From positions 2,294,001-2,358,000 of the forward strand of contig NZ_CP045295.1 of NCBI RefSeq assembly GCF_009363095.1: a DNA stretch of 64,000 bases. The letters are read 5' to 3'. A program made the position numbers and the translations under genes. The notes under the pieces were generated by a model. That model was not told the origin of the DNA. It searched no databases and worked only from the letters and a program-made list of their open reading frames with translations. Shown here in pieces: positions 46,556 to 55,601 of this stretch. Origin of the DNA: Paenibacillus cellulositrophicus (GTDB lineage Bacteria; Bacillota; Bacilli; Paenibacillales; Paenibacillaceae). How positions within the stretch are numbered: the first letter of the stretch is position 1; every line of letters starts with the position of its first letter.

Positions 46556-47734
46556 TTGACAAAGTACATGGCCCAAACCATAGTAAATACTATGGAAAAG
46601 ATACGAAAACCCGACGGATTCAAATCCGAGAAACTCATCGTCCTGCCGGATCATATTCTGATGGAGGCGTCGTCGCATCCGCTGGTCCGTCCCCTCTACG
46701 TGACCGATACCGGATACTTCCCGCGCGCGCTGCATCATTACCGGGAGCGGCCCGAAGGCAGCGAAGCGGTCATCGTCATATTTTGCATGGAAGGAGAAGG
46801 CTGGTACCGCTTGGGAAGCGGCCGGGCGCAGCCGGTCGGCCAGGGCCAGGCCATCGTGATTCCCGCGCGGACTCCCCACGCCTATGGCTCGTCGGAGGAG
46901 CATCCGTGGAGCATTTACTGGTGGCATTTCAAGGGGGAGCAGACAGAGGCGTTTTTTGAGGGATTTGGTATGGGACCCGGTCCAGGGCACGAGTCAGGAC
47001 ACGAGTCAGGGCATGAGCCAGGACACGAGTCAGGTCACGGGCCAGAGGCCGAGGAAACCAGTACGCATGTTAGCGAATCGGATGAATGGAATATCGGTGC
47101 GAGCGCTGGCGCGGCAGGGAGTCTATCAGACGTTAAGACTGCCCTAGGTGTGGGTGCACCGGGAGCCTCGGACAGCGGGGACCTGACAGAGCCGCCTTCC
47201 CGTCCGGTTAAAACCGCCGCCGCATCCCTTTCCGTCACCCTGCCTCCGGACAAAGCGCGCCAGCTGACGGAGCTGTTCCAGGAAGGGTATGCGCTTCTGG
47301 AGCAGGGCTATACGCTGAACCATATCATTTATGTGTCGCAGCTGGCGCATCACCTGGCGGCGATTTTGAGACTGTGCCGGCTGCAGCCGCAGGATGGGAT
47401 TTTCCGCCACAGCCAGCACGATATCACGCAAACGGTGCGGTATATGATGGACCGCCTGGAAGGCACCGTCACACTGAAGCAGCTTGCGGCTCAGGCGCGT
47501 GTGTCAGTTCCGCATTTTATCCAGCGCTTCAAGGAGGCGACCGGCTACTCGCCGATCGACTACTACCTGCGGCTGAAAATCCAGCTGGCCTGCAGGCACC
47601 TGGACCTCACCGGGCAAAGCGTAAAGGAAATCAGCCATCGGCTCGGGTTCCAGGACCCGTATTACTTCTCTCGGCTGTTCAAAAAAATTATGGGCAAGTC
47701 GCCCTCCGAGTACCGGGGGACGCGGAAGGGGTAA
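46556..47734 (+). CDS. AraC-family regulator with His-rich tandem-repeat insert
   Basis: The protein has about 392 residues. The cupin-like N-terminal domain covers HPLVRPLYVTDTGYFPRALHH to PARTPHAYGSSEEHPWSIYWWH. Then comes an insert of about 95 residues with the repeat GHESGHESGHEPGHESGH, an acidic stretch and an Ala/Ser/Pro-rich part, then a helical linker and the AraC DNA-binding domain (VTLKQLAAQARVSVPHFIQRF and the second HTH PYYFSRLFKKIMGKSPSEYR). Related AraC proteins lack such an insert as far as I know. TTG at 46556 is chosen since GGAGG lies six bases upstream; ATG codons at 46568 or 46592 are alternatives. It probably controls the divergent DUF5107-TPR operon. Confidence 0.85.
   Translation: MTKYMAQTIVNTMEKIRKPDGFKSEKLIVLPDHILMEASSHPLVRPLYVTDTGYFPRALHHYRERPEGSEAVIVIFCMEGEGWYRLGSGRAQPVGQGQAIVIPARTPHAYGSSEEHPWSIYWWHFKGEQTEAFFEGFGMGPGPGHESGHESGHEPGHESGHGPEAEETSTHVSESDEWNIGASAGAAGSLSDVKTALGVGAPGASDSGDLTEPPSRPVKTAAASLSVTLPPDKARQLTELFQEGYALLEQGYTLNHIIYVSQLAHHLAAILRLCRLQPQDGIFRHSQHDITQTVRYMMDRLEGTVTLKQLAAQARVSVPHFIQRFKEATGYSPIDYYLRLKIQLACRHLDLTGQSVKEISHRLGFQDPYYFSRLFKKIMGKSPSEYRGTRKG
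46578..46595. repeat. 18-bp palindrome at the start of the araC-like gene
   Basis: CCATAGTAAATACTATGG has two perfect 8-base arms around AA. It overlaps the early codons of the regulator and may be an autoregulatory operator, or an mRNA hairpin near the start codon. Confidence 0.45.
46973..47044 (+). repeat. Six 12-bp tandem units encoding Gly-His-Glu-Ser
   Basis: Units such as GGACACGAGTCA follow one another in frame for 72 bases. Two units (46997 and 47021) are identical; the outer units are degenerate. The protein read-out is GPGP, three GHES-type blocks, GHEP and GHGP. A length-preserving in-frame array suggests slippage expansion within a linker. Confidence 0.8.
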
Positions 47735-47801
47735 AATGGGGGGGCCAGGTGTCTTCTTTGTCTCAAGTAACTCGGCTCAGCACTACGTCCTGCCCCATAA
47801 G

Positions 47802-47836
47802 AAAAAGACGCCCCCGGCAATTTCCCCGGGGGCGTC
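47802..47836 (-). terminator. Terminator of the GH36 gene
   Basis: GACGCCCCCGG and CCGGGGGCGTC pair perfectly; on the minus strand TTTTTCTT follows. It lies about 145 bases after the stop codon. A plus-strand T-run is absent, so it does not clearly serve the AraC gene. Confidence 0.7.
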
Positions 47837-47981
47837 CTCACGTCCACTCTCTTCAGTTCGTGCGGCTGAATGGTCATCGCCTTTTGACCCGGGACCGGCT
47901 CGCAAACTACCGCCGGTGAGCCCCATCAGCTGGGCGGTCTACAGCCTGCCGGCCATCTACCGGCCACCAGCCAACATTCGC

Positions 47982-50108
47982 CTACTCCACCGCCGTCACC
48001 CGGTACAGCAGGCTGTCAAAATCGCCCCACAGCGGCAGCTCAATCCCGATGTTCATCAGCGCGCGTCCGCTCCAGCTGCCGGGCAGCCCTTCGATGGCGT
48101 ACGCCCGGTCCGCCTGCAGCCCCTGCAGGCGCAGCCTCGGCAGCGGTTCGCCGAGGCGCTGCGAATGCAGGAAGGCGAACACGGCGCTGTCCGTGCCGGC
48201 ATCATCGACATACTGCACGGCGGTAACGCCCTTGTGCTGGAGATCGGCCAGCCGGTACTGGCGGCCGAACTGCACAAGCGGGCGGATCGCCTTGTACTGG
48301 CGGATGAATTCGCAGGACTGCTCGATCAGCTCGTCGCTCCACTCGTTCAGGTTGGAGCCGATGCCGAGCGTGCCAATCATCGCGCTGTGGAACCGGTACT
48401 TCAGCGACACATTCCGCTTGTTCATGCCTGTCGGCGATTCTGTCACCCAGCAGGTCATCATCCGCGGCGCATACGTGTACGAGAAGCCCTCCTGGATGCT
48501 TAAGCGGTCGAACGCGTCGGTGTTGTCGCTCGGCCAGGACTGGTCGGCATACCGGAAGATGCCGAGGTCGATCCGCGCGCCGCCGCCCGCGCACGTCTCG
48601 AATTCCACATGCGGGAACCGGCGCCGCAGCTCGGCCCAAATCTCGTACAGGCTGTGAACGTGGCGGATCCACAGCTCCTTCTGCCGGTGCAGCGGATGGC
48701 CCGGCATCCCCGGCTCGGTGACCGTGCGGTTCATGTCCCATTTGATGAACTTGATGTGGTGGTTCTGCAGCAGCTCGGTCATGAACTGGAGGATGTACGC
48801 CTTGACCTCCGGCTTCGAAATGTTCAGCAGCAGCTGGTTGCGCAGCTCCGTCCGCGGCCGCGTCTCGAAATGATACACCCAATCCGGGTGAGCCCGGTAC
48901 AAGTCGCTGTCCGGATTGACCGCCTCCGGCTCGACCCAGATGCCGAACTCCATGCCAAGCTCGTGAACCTTGCCGATCAGCTCGCCCAAACCGTTCGGAA
49001 ACTTCTCCTTATTCACGTACCAGTCTCCAAGCCCGGCCCGGTCGTGGTTCCGCTGGCCGAACCAGCCGTCGTCGACGACGAACAGCTCGACGCCCATCCG
49101 CGCGGCCCGCTCGGCCAGAGCCATCTGGTCCGCGGCGTTCACGTTGAAATACGTCGCCTCCCAGGAGTTGTACAGCACCTTGCGCGGCTCAGAGCTTGGC
49201 AGCACGTACGCCTGCTGGTACTGATGCAGATTCCGGCTCATGCCGCCGAAGCCGCCGGCCGTGTACCCGCCAACAAACCACGGCGCATCGAACGACTCGC
49301 CGGCTCCCAGCACCCACTCGCTGTCGAAATCGTTGATCCCGCCGGTCACCCGGACATGATTGAACACCGTTTTCTCCGCGGTAATCTTCCAGTTGCCGCT
49401 CCAGGCGAGCGCTCCGAACCAGACGCGGCCGTCCGTTTCGGTCGACTGGCCTTCATCGACGGCAAACCACGGGTTAGTGTGGCTGTCGGTAAAGCCTCTG
49501 CGCGACTCCAGCACCTTTTTCCCCTCGCTCAGCACGTTGCGGCGAAGCTGGAATTCGCCCGACCATTTGCCGGTGACATGCGTCAGCCGGTAATCCCGCA
49601 GATCCGGCAGGCTCCACGCAGCCGACTGGACGCTCTCAAGGACGATGTCCTCCCCGCCGGTATTGACGATGCGCGCGGAACGCTCAATCAGGTCATATTC
49701 CGGAATGACCCGGTACAGCAGATGGGCTTCCAGCGGGTAGACCCGGTCCTTCAACACAATGACCAGCGTCTGCCGGCCGTCCTCCTCGCGGATTTCATGG
49801 CGCACATAACCCGCCGAAAGGTCCCGGACGCCGTCCGGCATGCGCACCTTCAGGGAAGGCTCGTCATAGTTGACCCCGCCCCAAAAGCTGTACTCCTCGG
49901 CCTCCATATCCACTTCGGCGTCAAAGGAGCTATGCGACCGCCCTCGCAGCAGCGGCGCGCAGTCGTCGATCGTGACAAGCTCGCCCCAATACAGATGCTG
50001 CAGCCGGTCCCGTTCATTGATCCCGAACACGTAGGAGCTGCGCTGCGTATGAATCGCAAAGATCCGGCTTTTTTCCTCAAACTCAAACTGCATGTCTACA
50101 TTTCCCAT
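47982..50108 (-). CDS. GH36 alpha-galactosidase
   Basis: The 708-residue protein has the full GH36 layout: N-terminal beta-sandwich (1-300), TIM barrel with FVVDDGWFG (343-351), nucleophile D458 in FIKWDMNR and acid/base D528 in SDNTDAFDR, and a C-terminal beta domain. GGGARIDLGIFRYADQ and MSRNLHQYQ are also typical. It has no signal peptide and so acts on imported alpha-galactosides such as raffinose, melibiose or galactosylated fragments. It lies 131 bases after the LipO-like binding-protein gene. The ATG has GAGG close upstream; an alternative ATG at 50093 is less well supported. Confidence 0.93.
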   Translation of the reverse strand: MGNVDMQFEFEEKSRIFAIHTQRSSYVFGINERDRLQHLYWGELVTIDDCAPLLRGRSHSSFDAEVDMEAEEYSFWGGVNYDEPSLKVRMPDGVRDLSAGYVRHEIREEDGRQTLVIVLKDRVYPLEAHLLYRVIPEYDLIERSARIVNTGGEDIVLESVQSAAWSLPDLRDYRLTHVTGKWSGEFQLRRNVLSEGKKVLESRRGFTDSHTNPWFAVDEGQSTETDGRVWFGALAWSGNWKITAEKTVFNHVRVTGGINDFDSEWVLGAGESFDAPWFVGGYTAGGFGGMSRNLHQYQQAYVLPSSEPRKVLYNSWEATYFNVNAADQMALAERAARMGVELFVVDDGWFGQRNHDRAGLGDWYVNKEKFPNGLGELIGKVHELGMEFGIWVEPEAVNPDSDLYRAHPDWVYHFETRPRTELRNQLLLNISKPEVKAYILQFMTELLQNHHIKFIKWDMNRTVTEPGMPGHPLHRQKELWIRHVHSLYEIWAELRRRFPHVEFETCAGGGARIDLGIFRYADQSWPSDNTDAFDRLSIQEGFSYTYAPRMMTCWVTESPTGMNKRNVSLKYRFHSAMIGTLGIGSNLNEWSDELIEQSCEFIRQYKAIRPLVQFGRQYRLADLQHKGVTAVQYVDDAGTDSAVFAFLHSQRLGEPLPRLRLQGLQADRAYAIEGLPGSWSGRALMNIGIELPLWGDFDSLLYRVTAVE

Positions 50109-50190
50109 CGTCCCTCATCCTTTACCGTTTGAAAATGGATCGTTTCCCGCTAGCTTCGGGCGTGCAAGCCATCACGGCCTGCGCCCCGGC

Positions 50191-50230
50191 AAAGAAGGGA
50201 GGCCAAAGACAAAGGCCGTCTTTTCCTCCC
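50191..50230 (-). terminator. Possible terminator between binding protein and GH36 genes
   Basis: Minus-strand GGGAGG and CCTCCC pair around an inner GGCC/GGCC element and TTCTTT follows. The T-run is weak, so it may only reduce read-through into the GH36 gene. Confidence 0.4.
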
Positions 50231-50239
50231 CCGCTTGCG

Positions 50240-51865
50240 TTATTTAGACTCCGTCCACAGCTGCTGGCGCTTCTTATAGTTCTCGGTGTAGATTTTCTCC
50301 AGTTTGGAGAGGCCAGCCGCCTCGACTTCCTTCATCATTTGGTTGTACTGCTCGGTCACCTGCTCTTCGGTCGGAGCCAGGGCCATCTTCAGGAAATATT
50401 TGTTGATCGTATCGTTGACCTTCGTATCCATGATCGCTTCCGGCGTACCGCCCGCAGGTCCCAAATTATCGTATGGGGCTGTGTCAAAGGAGGTATCGGC
50501 CAGGTTTTTAATCGCCAGGTCCGTCACCGGATCAGACTGGAAGCGGCCGATCAGGTCGTAAGGTGTGCCATCCGAGCCCGGTCCGTTCTTGATCATCCAC
50601 GTCCATTTGCGGATGCCTGTCGTCCGGGAAGCCTCATCCCAGTTTTTCTTGAACGCATCGAGCACTTCCGGACGCGGCACATGCTTGCCGTCCTTCATGT
50701 CCCAGTCCTTGCCTTCCACGCCCCACATCAGGAGGTACTGTCCCTCCTCGCTGGCCAGGAAGTCCAGCAGCTTCATCGTACGCTCCGGATCCTTGTTCGA
50801 GCGGGTGATCGCTACGCCGTCCCAGCCCAAGGAGCTCTTCGGACCATACGTCGTCTGGTCGGCGCTCACGCCCGGAGCCAGCACTTTATATTGATAGAAC
50901 TGGCGCTCGTCGGCTTTGGCCGGATCGGACGCTTCCGATTTCAGCAGCGAGTTGGGGTTGCCCACGTTCCACAGCGCTTCGGCCGTAGCGAACACGTTGC
51001 CGCCCGCCAGCTTCTGCTCGAACTGCTTCGTTTTCATCGTCGCCCATTCCTTGTCGAGCAGTCCTTTACGGTACAAGGAGTTCAGGAATTTCACCATCTC
51101 CAGGTAACGCGGATCGCGGATGTCCTTCTTCAGCTCTCCGTTCGTTTCATAATACGGCATCATGCCGAACATGCCTTTGAAGGTGCCGGATACGCTGCCG
51201 ATATTTTCGCCGTTCAGCGTCATCGGGATCGATTCCTTGCCGTCGATCGTCGGATATTTCTCCTTGAACTTCACCAGGAGGTTCTCGAACTCTTCTGCCG
51301 TAAACGGCTCGCCGTTGTTCACTTTGTCCCCGACGCCGAGCTCCTTCATCATATCCATACGCATCATAAAGCCGAAGACCGGGTATTTCTCAAGGCCGTA
51401 CCAATTGGCAAAATAATAGTTTTTCCCGTCGTCGTTTTTCGTTTTGGCCAGGGTGTCGCCGTACATTTCTTTAATATGCGGACCGTATTTGTCGATCAGA
51501 TCGTTCAGCGGGATAATCGCGCCCGATGAAATATATTTGTTCATGATGTCGCTGCCGCGGTCCAGCATGACGACGTCCGGCAGGTCGCCGCTCGCCAGCA
51601 TCAGGTTCAGCTTCTCCACCGGGTTGCCGGTCGGCTGTTGAATCTCTACCGTGACGCCGGTCTTTTCCGTAATCGCTTTGGCCACCGGGTTGTTGAACGC
51701 ATCCCCCGTATTTTTATCGAACCACGTCAGCGTGATCGGCGCATTGCTGTCCGCGGCCGCGCCTTTGTCATCACCGGATGCCGCTTTCTCGCCTCCTCCG
51801 CCGCCACAGCCAGTAAGCGCTGTCATAACGAGGGCTGCCGCGAGAATCCCTTTGATCGTTTTCAT
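50240..51865 (-). CDS. Extracellular substrate-binding lipoprotein, LipO/LplA-like
   Basis: The 541-residue protein starts with a lipoprotein signal peptide and lipobox LTGC (17-20), followed by a Gly-rich linker. The length and motifs (LPDVVMLDRGSDIMNKYISSGAIIPLNDLI, FGFMMRMDMMKELG, a WDGVAITRSNKDPERTMKLLDFLASEEG block) fit the large family 1 binding proteins that work with LplB/LplC permeases and YesM/YesN regulators in Paenibacillus. Its permeases are encoded on the other strand at 55.6-57.5 kb, and the GH36 gene follows it. The ligand is probably an alpha-galactoside or a plant polysaccharide fragment. Confidence 0.9.
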   Translation of the reverse strand: MKTIKGILAAALVMTALTGCGGGGGEKAASGDDKGAAADSNAPITLTWFDKNTGDAFNNPVAKAITEKTGVTVEIQQPTGNPVEKLNLMLASGDLPDVVMLDRGSDIMNKYISSGAIIPLNDLIDKYGPHIKEMYGDTLAKTKNDDGKNYYFANWYGLEKYPVFGFMMRMDMMKELGVGDKVNNGEPFTAEEFENLLVKFKEKYPTIDGKESIPMTLNGENIGSVSGTFKGMFGMMPYYETNGELKKDIRDPRYLEMVKFLNSLYRKGLLDKEWATMKTKQFEQKLAGGNVFATAEALWNVGNPNSLLKSEASDPAKADERQFYQYKVLAPGVSADQTTYGPKSSLGWDGVAITRSNKDPERTMKLLDFLASEEGQYLLMWGVEGKDWDMKDGKHVPRPEVLDAFKKNWDEASRTTGIRKWTWMIKNGPGSDGTPYDLIGRFQSDPVTDLAIKNLADTSFDTAPYDNLGPAGGTPEAIMDTKVNDTINKYFLKMALAPTEEQVTEQYNQMMKEVEAAGLSKLEKIYTENYKKRQQLWTESK

Positions 51866-52004
51866 TGCCTGAACCCCTTTCTGAAGTCGTCATATTCTTG
51901 TTCCCGAATACATGTCTAATTGTAAAAACGGGGAGTTCAATTAGCTATAACGCAATATTACAATTCATAATGGAAAACGTCTTTCATCGTTTCAACGCGG
52001 CTTC

Positions 52005-53819
52005 TCATCCCGGTGCTTTTGCGGCAGACGGAGGCGGATCGAGCGGTATCCGGATCGTGACGGCGGTGCCGATGCCCGGTTTGCTGAACATGGACACCCC
52101 GTATTCCCCGCCATAAGTGAGCTTAATGCGGTCATCCACGTTTTTGATGCCGTATCCGGAAGCTCCGGAAGGACTGTCGCTCTTCTGCATTGCCTGGTCC
52201 AGCTGCTCCGCCGTCATCCCGGCACCGTCGTCAATGACCTGCAGCAGCATGTCATGCCCGTCCCGCTGCAGCTTGACGTTAATGTTAACGCCCGACTCGT
52301 CCCACATCGCGTGGTTGATGCAGTTCTCGATAAAAGGCTGCAAAATCAGCTTGATCGTCGTCCGCTGGAACAGCTCTTCATCGAGGTCGTAGTGCATATG
52401 CAGCTTGTCCCGGAAACGGATGTCCTGAATCGCCACGTAATTTTTGACGAGATTGATTTCCTGCTCCACCAGAATGATCCGCTTTCCCTTGTTCAGCGAC
52501 ACCCGGTAGTACTTGGCCAAATAGTTGACCATGCGGTAGACCTGCCCGGCCCCCTCTTTCAAGGCCAGTGAAGAGATCGACGACAGCGTGTTATACAGAA
52601 AATGCGGATTGATCTGCGCCTGCAGCGTGTTCAGCTCCGATTCCTTCATGGCGATTTCCTTCACGTACACATCCTGGATCAGATTCTGGATCGTTGAGGC
52701 CATTTTATTAAAGGCAAAAGACAGCTGGCCGATCTCATCATGCCCCATCGGTTTGATGGAGAGGCGGAAGTCGCCCCGTTCCACCTTGCGGATCTGCTGC
52801 AGCAGCACCTCGATCCGTTTGGTCAGCACCTTGGTGGTGAAATACAGCAACAGAATGGCGATGCTGATCGTGATCGCGGAGAACCAGATGATTTTTCCCG
52901 TAGCCTTGTTCGTGTTGGACAACAGCTCGTCATACGGCACGGTAATGACCGTACTCCAGCCGTTGCTCAGCTTGTTATAGGTGAAAAAGCGCTCCTGCCC
53001 GTTCATTTTCAAGTCAAAATGACCCGATTTCCCGCTCAGCTCCTTTTGAATGGGATAAAGGTCGTACAGCAGGCTGGAAGCCAGGTTCTGATCCCCCGTG
53101 CTGATGATCCTTCCATTTTCGTCGATAATGTAGACGCTTTTGTTGTTGTTTTCCATCTTGATGAGGGAGTACAGCTCGTTGTCGCTAATATCCAGCGTTA
53201 AAATCCCGTAGGGATGCTGGAGGCTGAAATAGCTCAGCGAACGGGCCAGCGTAAAATGCGCATCCGGCGCCGTGTAGTCGTCCGTATGGGTATAGACGGT
53301 GCTTCCGGCGGCTTTCAGCGCCTTTTCTTTGATCTCCGCGGGCAGCTCCTCCATATATTTCACATACTGGCCGTCGGAGTACAGCGTTTTGTTGCCGGTA
53401 AAGATCGTGATGTTCTGAATATTGGAATTCAGTGTCATCAGTGAGGGCAGCGTGCGGTTGATGTATTGAAAAGCGTCCAAATAATAAAACGCCTGCTCGT
53501 AATCCGTCGATAAATAATTGCGCAGCTGGGCATCCATGTACAAAATGTTCGACAGCTGGTTATAGTAATCCAGCCGCTTCTCCACGTTGGTGTTGATCTG
53601 GGCCAATGTCACATTGAGCGCAGTATACGTCTGCTTCGTAATCGTGCTGCGGGTCGACGTATACGAATAATAGATCAGAATGGAGAACGGCAGAATAATG
53701 ACGATCAGAAAGATGAGGAAAAATTTGTGCCGCAGGCGCGGGCGGGCAAGCCTGCCTGTCCGGGTGAACGGAATGCGCGCAGCGATTTTATCCCAGAAGG
53801 AGATGTTTTCGGTATTCAT
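52005..53819 (-). CDS. Sensor histidine kinase, YesM-like
   Basis: The 604-residue protein has membrane segments at about 33-52 and 308-327 around an extracellular Cache-like domain, then HAMP and the His_kinase module: H406 in AQINPHFLYNTLSS, N-box FIENCINHA, G-box DDGAGMTAEQL and GYGIKN. It is encoded 32 bases inside the end of the response regulator gene, in regulator-first order, the reverse of the pair at 12.5-15.5 kb. AAGGAG precedes the ATG. It should sense sugar or a loaded binding protein outside the cell and control the importer and GH36 genes on both sides. Confidence 0.92.
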   Translation of the reverse strand: MNTENISFWDKIAARIPFTRTGRLARPRLRHKFFLIFLIVIILPFSILIYYSYTSTRSTITKQTYTALNVTLAQINTNVEKRLDYYNQLSNILYMDAQLRNYLSTDYEQAFYYLDAFQYINRTLPSLMTLNSNIQNITIFTGNKTLYSDGQYVKYMEELPAEIKEKALKAAGSTVYTHTDDYTAPDAHFTLARSLSYFSLQHPYGILTLDISDNELYSLIKMENNNKSVYIIDENGRIISTGDQNLASSLLYDLYPIQKELSGKSGHFDLKMNGQERFFTYNKLSNGWSTVITVPYDELLSNTNKATGKIIWFSAITISIAILLLYFTTKVLTKRIEVLLQQIRKVERGDFRLSIKPMGHDEIGQLSFAFNKMASTIQNLIQDVYVKEIAMKESELNTLQAQINPHFLYNTLSSISSLALKEGAGQVYRMVNYLAKYYRVSLNKGKRIILVEQEINLVKNYVAIQDIRFRDKLHMHYDLDEELFQRTTIKLILQPFIENCINHAMWDESGVNINVKLQRDGHDMLLQVIDDGAGMTAEQLDQAMQKSDSPSGASGYGIKNVDDRIKLTYGGEYGVSMFSKPGIGTAVTIRIPLDPPPSAAKAPG

Positions 53820-55335
53820 TCGGCGTGACTCCTTGGTTTTTCACGAATAAGGAAATAAAGTAGGACGTGCTCTCGTAACCCACCATCTGAGCGATGTCCT
53901 GCACCTTCAGCGATTCGTCGGCAAGGTAGCTTTTGGCCTTGTCGAGTCGGATTTGGGTCAGGTAGTCGTGAATCGTCATCCCCGTTTTCTCTTTAAAAAT
54001 GGACCGCAGGTAGTTCGGCGACAGGTACACCTGATCCGACAGGCTGTTAATCGTAATCGGCTGATGGAAGTTCTGGTCGATCATCGTCCGCACCTGGTGC
54101 ACCAGCTTGGCGTTCTTGTCCGCAAACCGCTGCCGGACCGAATCCGCCGCCTGCTTGGCGTAGTCCATCACCAGCGCTTCAATCTCGTAAATGGTTTGAC
54201 AGCCGTACACGGTATGGTACAGCTCGGCACGCTTATGGCTTTCAACAATCGGCTCGTGAATGTGCTCCAGCAGGTGCTCGATCCAGCCGATGGCCGCGCC
54301 GCACACCTCGTTTTTCACAACCCTCAGCGCCACCAGCTTGGCGATTTGCTCACTTAAAATCTCACCCGCCCGTTTCAGATCATGCCCGTCCAGCGCTTCG
54401 ATCCATTCCTTCTCCGCAAGCGCGGGCGCCTCCCCACCCTTGGACTGCTGAACGTCCTCCGGCCCGATGACTTTTCCTTTTCCCGTGTAAAAAATCTCCG
54501 CTAATATGACCCGAGTTTGCCGGTACAGCACCTGAATTCCCGTCAACGGTTCCTCCTGCGGTGCCGTAGCGATCGTTACCGTAAAATGCAGCGATTGCCG
54601 GATACGCTCCAGCAGGTCGTTCCAACCATACTCACCCGGCTTGGCCGCAGCGTCCATAAATAGGCCCATCTCGCCTTCCTTGAACAAGACGATGTCGGCA
54701 TCTATTCGTTTCTCGGCCAGCCATTCCCCGATCAGCTCGGACACCTGGTCGCGTCCGTCTTCCACGGATACGCTTTGTGCCTCGGCGCTGATCCCGTCTA
54801 ACTGCAGCAGGGCCAATGCGTACTTCTGACCCTCCGGGTGGCGCGATAGCCGGCGAAAGCTGGCGGCCAGATTTCCGGTGCGCTCCGCATCGGATTCATG
54901 GGCCAGCTCCTTCAAAATATGGGAGCGGGTCACGCGGATCGAACGGTTCTTCATCCGCACTTCCTCGCATTGATGCTTTACTTTTTCGATAACGCTTACA
55001 ATTTCGCTGAGATCAAGCGGTTTCAGTAAATACCCGACGGCTCCCACGTTCAAGGCCGATTTGACGTAATCAAATTCGTCGTGCCCCGTCAGGAACACGA
55101 GCTGCATCCAGTCATAACGCTCCCGGATATGCCGCGCCAGGTCGAGGCCGTTCATCAGCGGCATCTGCACGTCGGTCAGCACGATGTCGGGCTGGATCGC
55201 CTCGATCTTCTCTACGGCATCCCGTCCATTGACGGCCGTGCCTGCGACATAGAGCCCCATTTCTTCCCAGCGAATATAGTCCCTCATCATCTCAAGCTCC
55301 AGCTCTTCGTCGTCCACCAGAAAAATACTGTACAT
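53788..55335 (-). CDS. Response regulator, YesN-like with AraC output domain
   Basis: The 515-residue protein is a full-length YesN: receiver with VDDEELE (7-13), D55 in IVLTDVQMP and GYLLKPLD; a long central region (about 140-400) without known motif; and a C-terminal AraC domain with ITINSLSDQVYLSPNYLRSIF and the second HTH VQDIAQMVGYESTSYFISLF. GGAGGGG lies nine bases before the ATG. The leader RNA of this gene can fold into a long hairpin (55460-55371). The divergent permease operon 266 bases away is the most likely target. Confidence 0.92.
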   Translation of the reverse strand: MYSIFLVDDEELELEMMRDYIRWEEMGLYVAGTAVNGRDAVEKIEAIQPDIVLTDVQMPLMNGLDLARHIRERYDWMQLVFLTGHDEFDYVKSALNVGAVGYLLKPLDLSEIVSVIEKVKHQCEEVRMKNRSIRVTRSHILKELAHESDAERTGNLAASFRRLSRHPEGQKYALALLQLDGISAEAQSVSVEDGRDQVSELIGEWLAEKRIDADIVLFKEGEMGLFMDAAAKPGEYGWNDLLERIRQSLHFTVTIATAPQEEPLTGIQVLYRQTRVILAEIFYTGKGKVIGPEDVQQSKGGEAPALAEKEWIEALDGHDLKRAGEILSEQIAKLVALRVVKNEVCGAAIGWIEHLLEHIHEPIVESHKRAELYHTVYGCQTIYEIEALVMDYAKQAADSVRQRFADKNAKLVHQVRTMIDQNFHQPITINSLSDQVYLSPNYLRSIFKEKTGMTIHDYLTQIRLDKAKSYLADESLKVQDIAQMVGYESTSYFISLFVKNQGVTPNEYRKHLLLG

Positions 55336-55370
55336 GGTCTACCCCTCCAGTCCCCTTTTGCTAACGTTTA

Positions 55371-55460
55371 TATAGAAATGAACTAAAGAAAGTCCTTTTC
55401 TTACACGGAAATGCCCCGTGAATCAAGCGATAACGATAGAAAACTTTAGCTCATTCTATA
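55371..55460 (-). promoter_or_regulatory. Long nested hairpin in the yesN leader
   Basis: CTTTAGCTCATTCTATA (55444-55460) is the reverse complement of TATAGAAATGAACTAAAG (55371-55388) except one bulge and one position. Inside, AGAAAA/TTTTCT (55438-55443, 55396-55401) and CACGG/CCGTG (55404-55408, 55416-55420) also pair. The single mismatch becomes a G-U pair only in minus-strand RNA, which favours a role in the yesN leader transcript. No T-run follows, so it is not a terminator. A protein operator is the alternative. Confidence 0.6.
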
Positions 55461-55465
55461 TTATA
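55460..55465 (-). promoter_or_regulatory. -10 element of the yesN-yesM promoter
   Basis: A perfect TATAAT on the minus strand ends just where the long hairpin begins, so transcription would start inside it or immediately before. No good -35 is seen (TTAGTT at the proper distance), so activation may be needed. Confidence 0.45.
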
Positions 55466-55540
55466 GTGGTTTCCCGTTACTTAACTAAGGGTCCTCACAA
55501 ATGTAAGTCATTTTCAAGCATCTTTCGTTACAATGGCGTA

Positions 55541-55570
55541 TCGACACTCATTTTTTGCGGGTTTTATAAT
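55541..55570 (+). promoter_or_regulatory. Promoter of the LplB/LplC-like permease operon
   Basis: TCGACA (55541-55546) and a perfect TATAAT (55565-55570) are separated by 18 bases and lie 31 bases before the first permease start. Confidence 0.65.
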
Positions 55571-55601
55571 TTGAGTTAACTTAAGATGCGAGGTGCCCCC
55601 T

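Noticed and set aside
46556..46584. TTGACA with a CATAGT 17 bases downstream as promoter of the AraC gene
   Set aside because: The -10 is weak and the TTG is better explained as the start codon, since GGAGG lies six bases upstream; only transcript mapping could decide.
46973..47044. Possible CRISPR-like tandem array
   Set aside because: Units are 12 bp, contiguous without spacers, and in frame inside a protein-coding gene.
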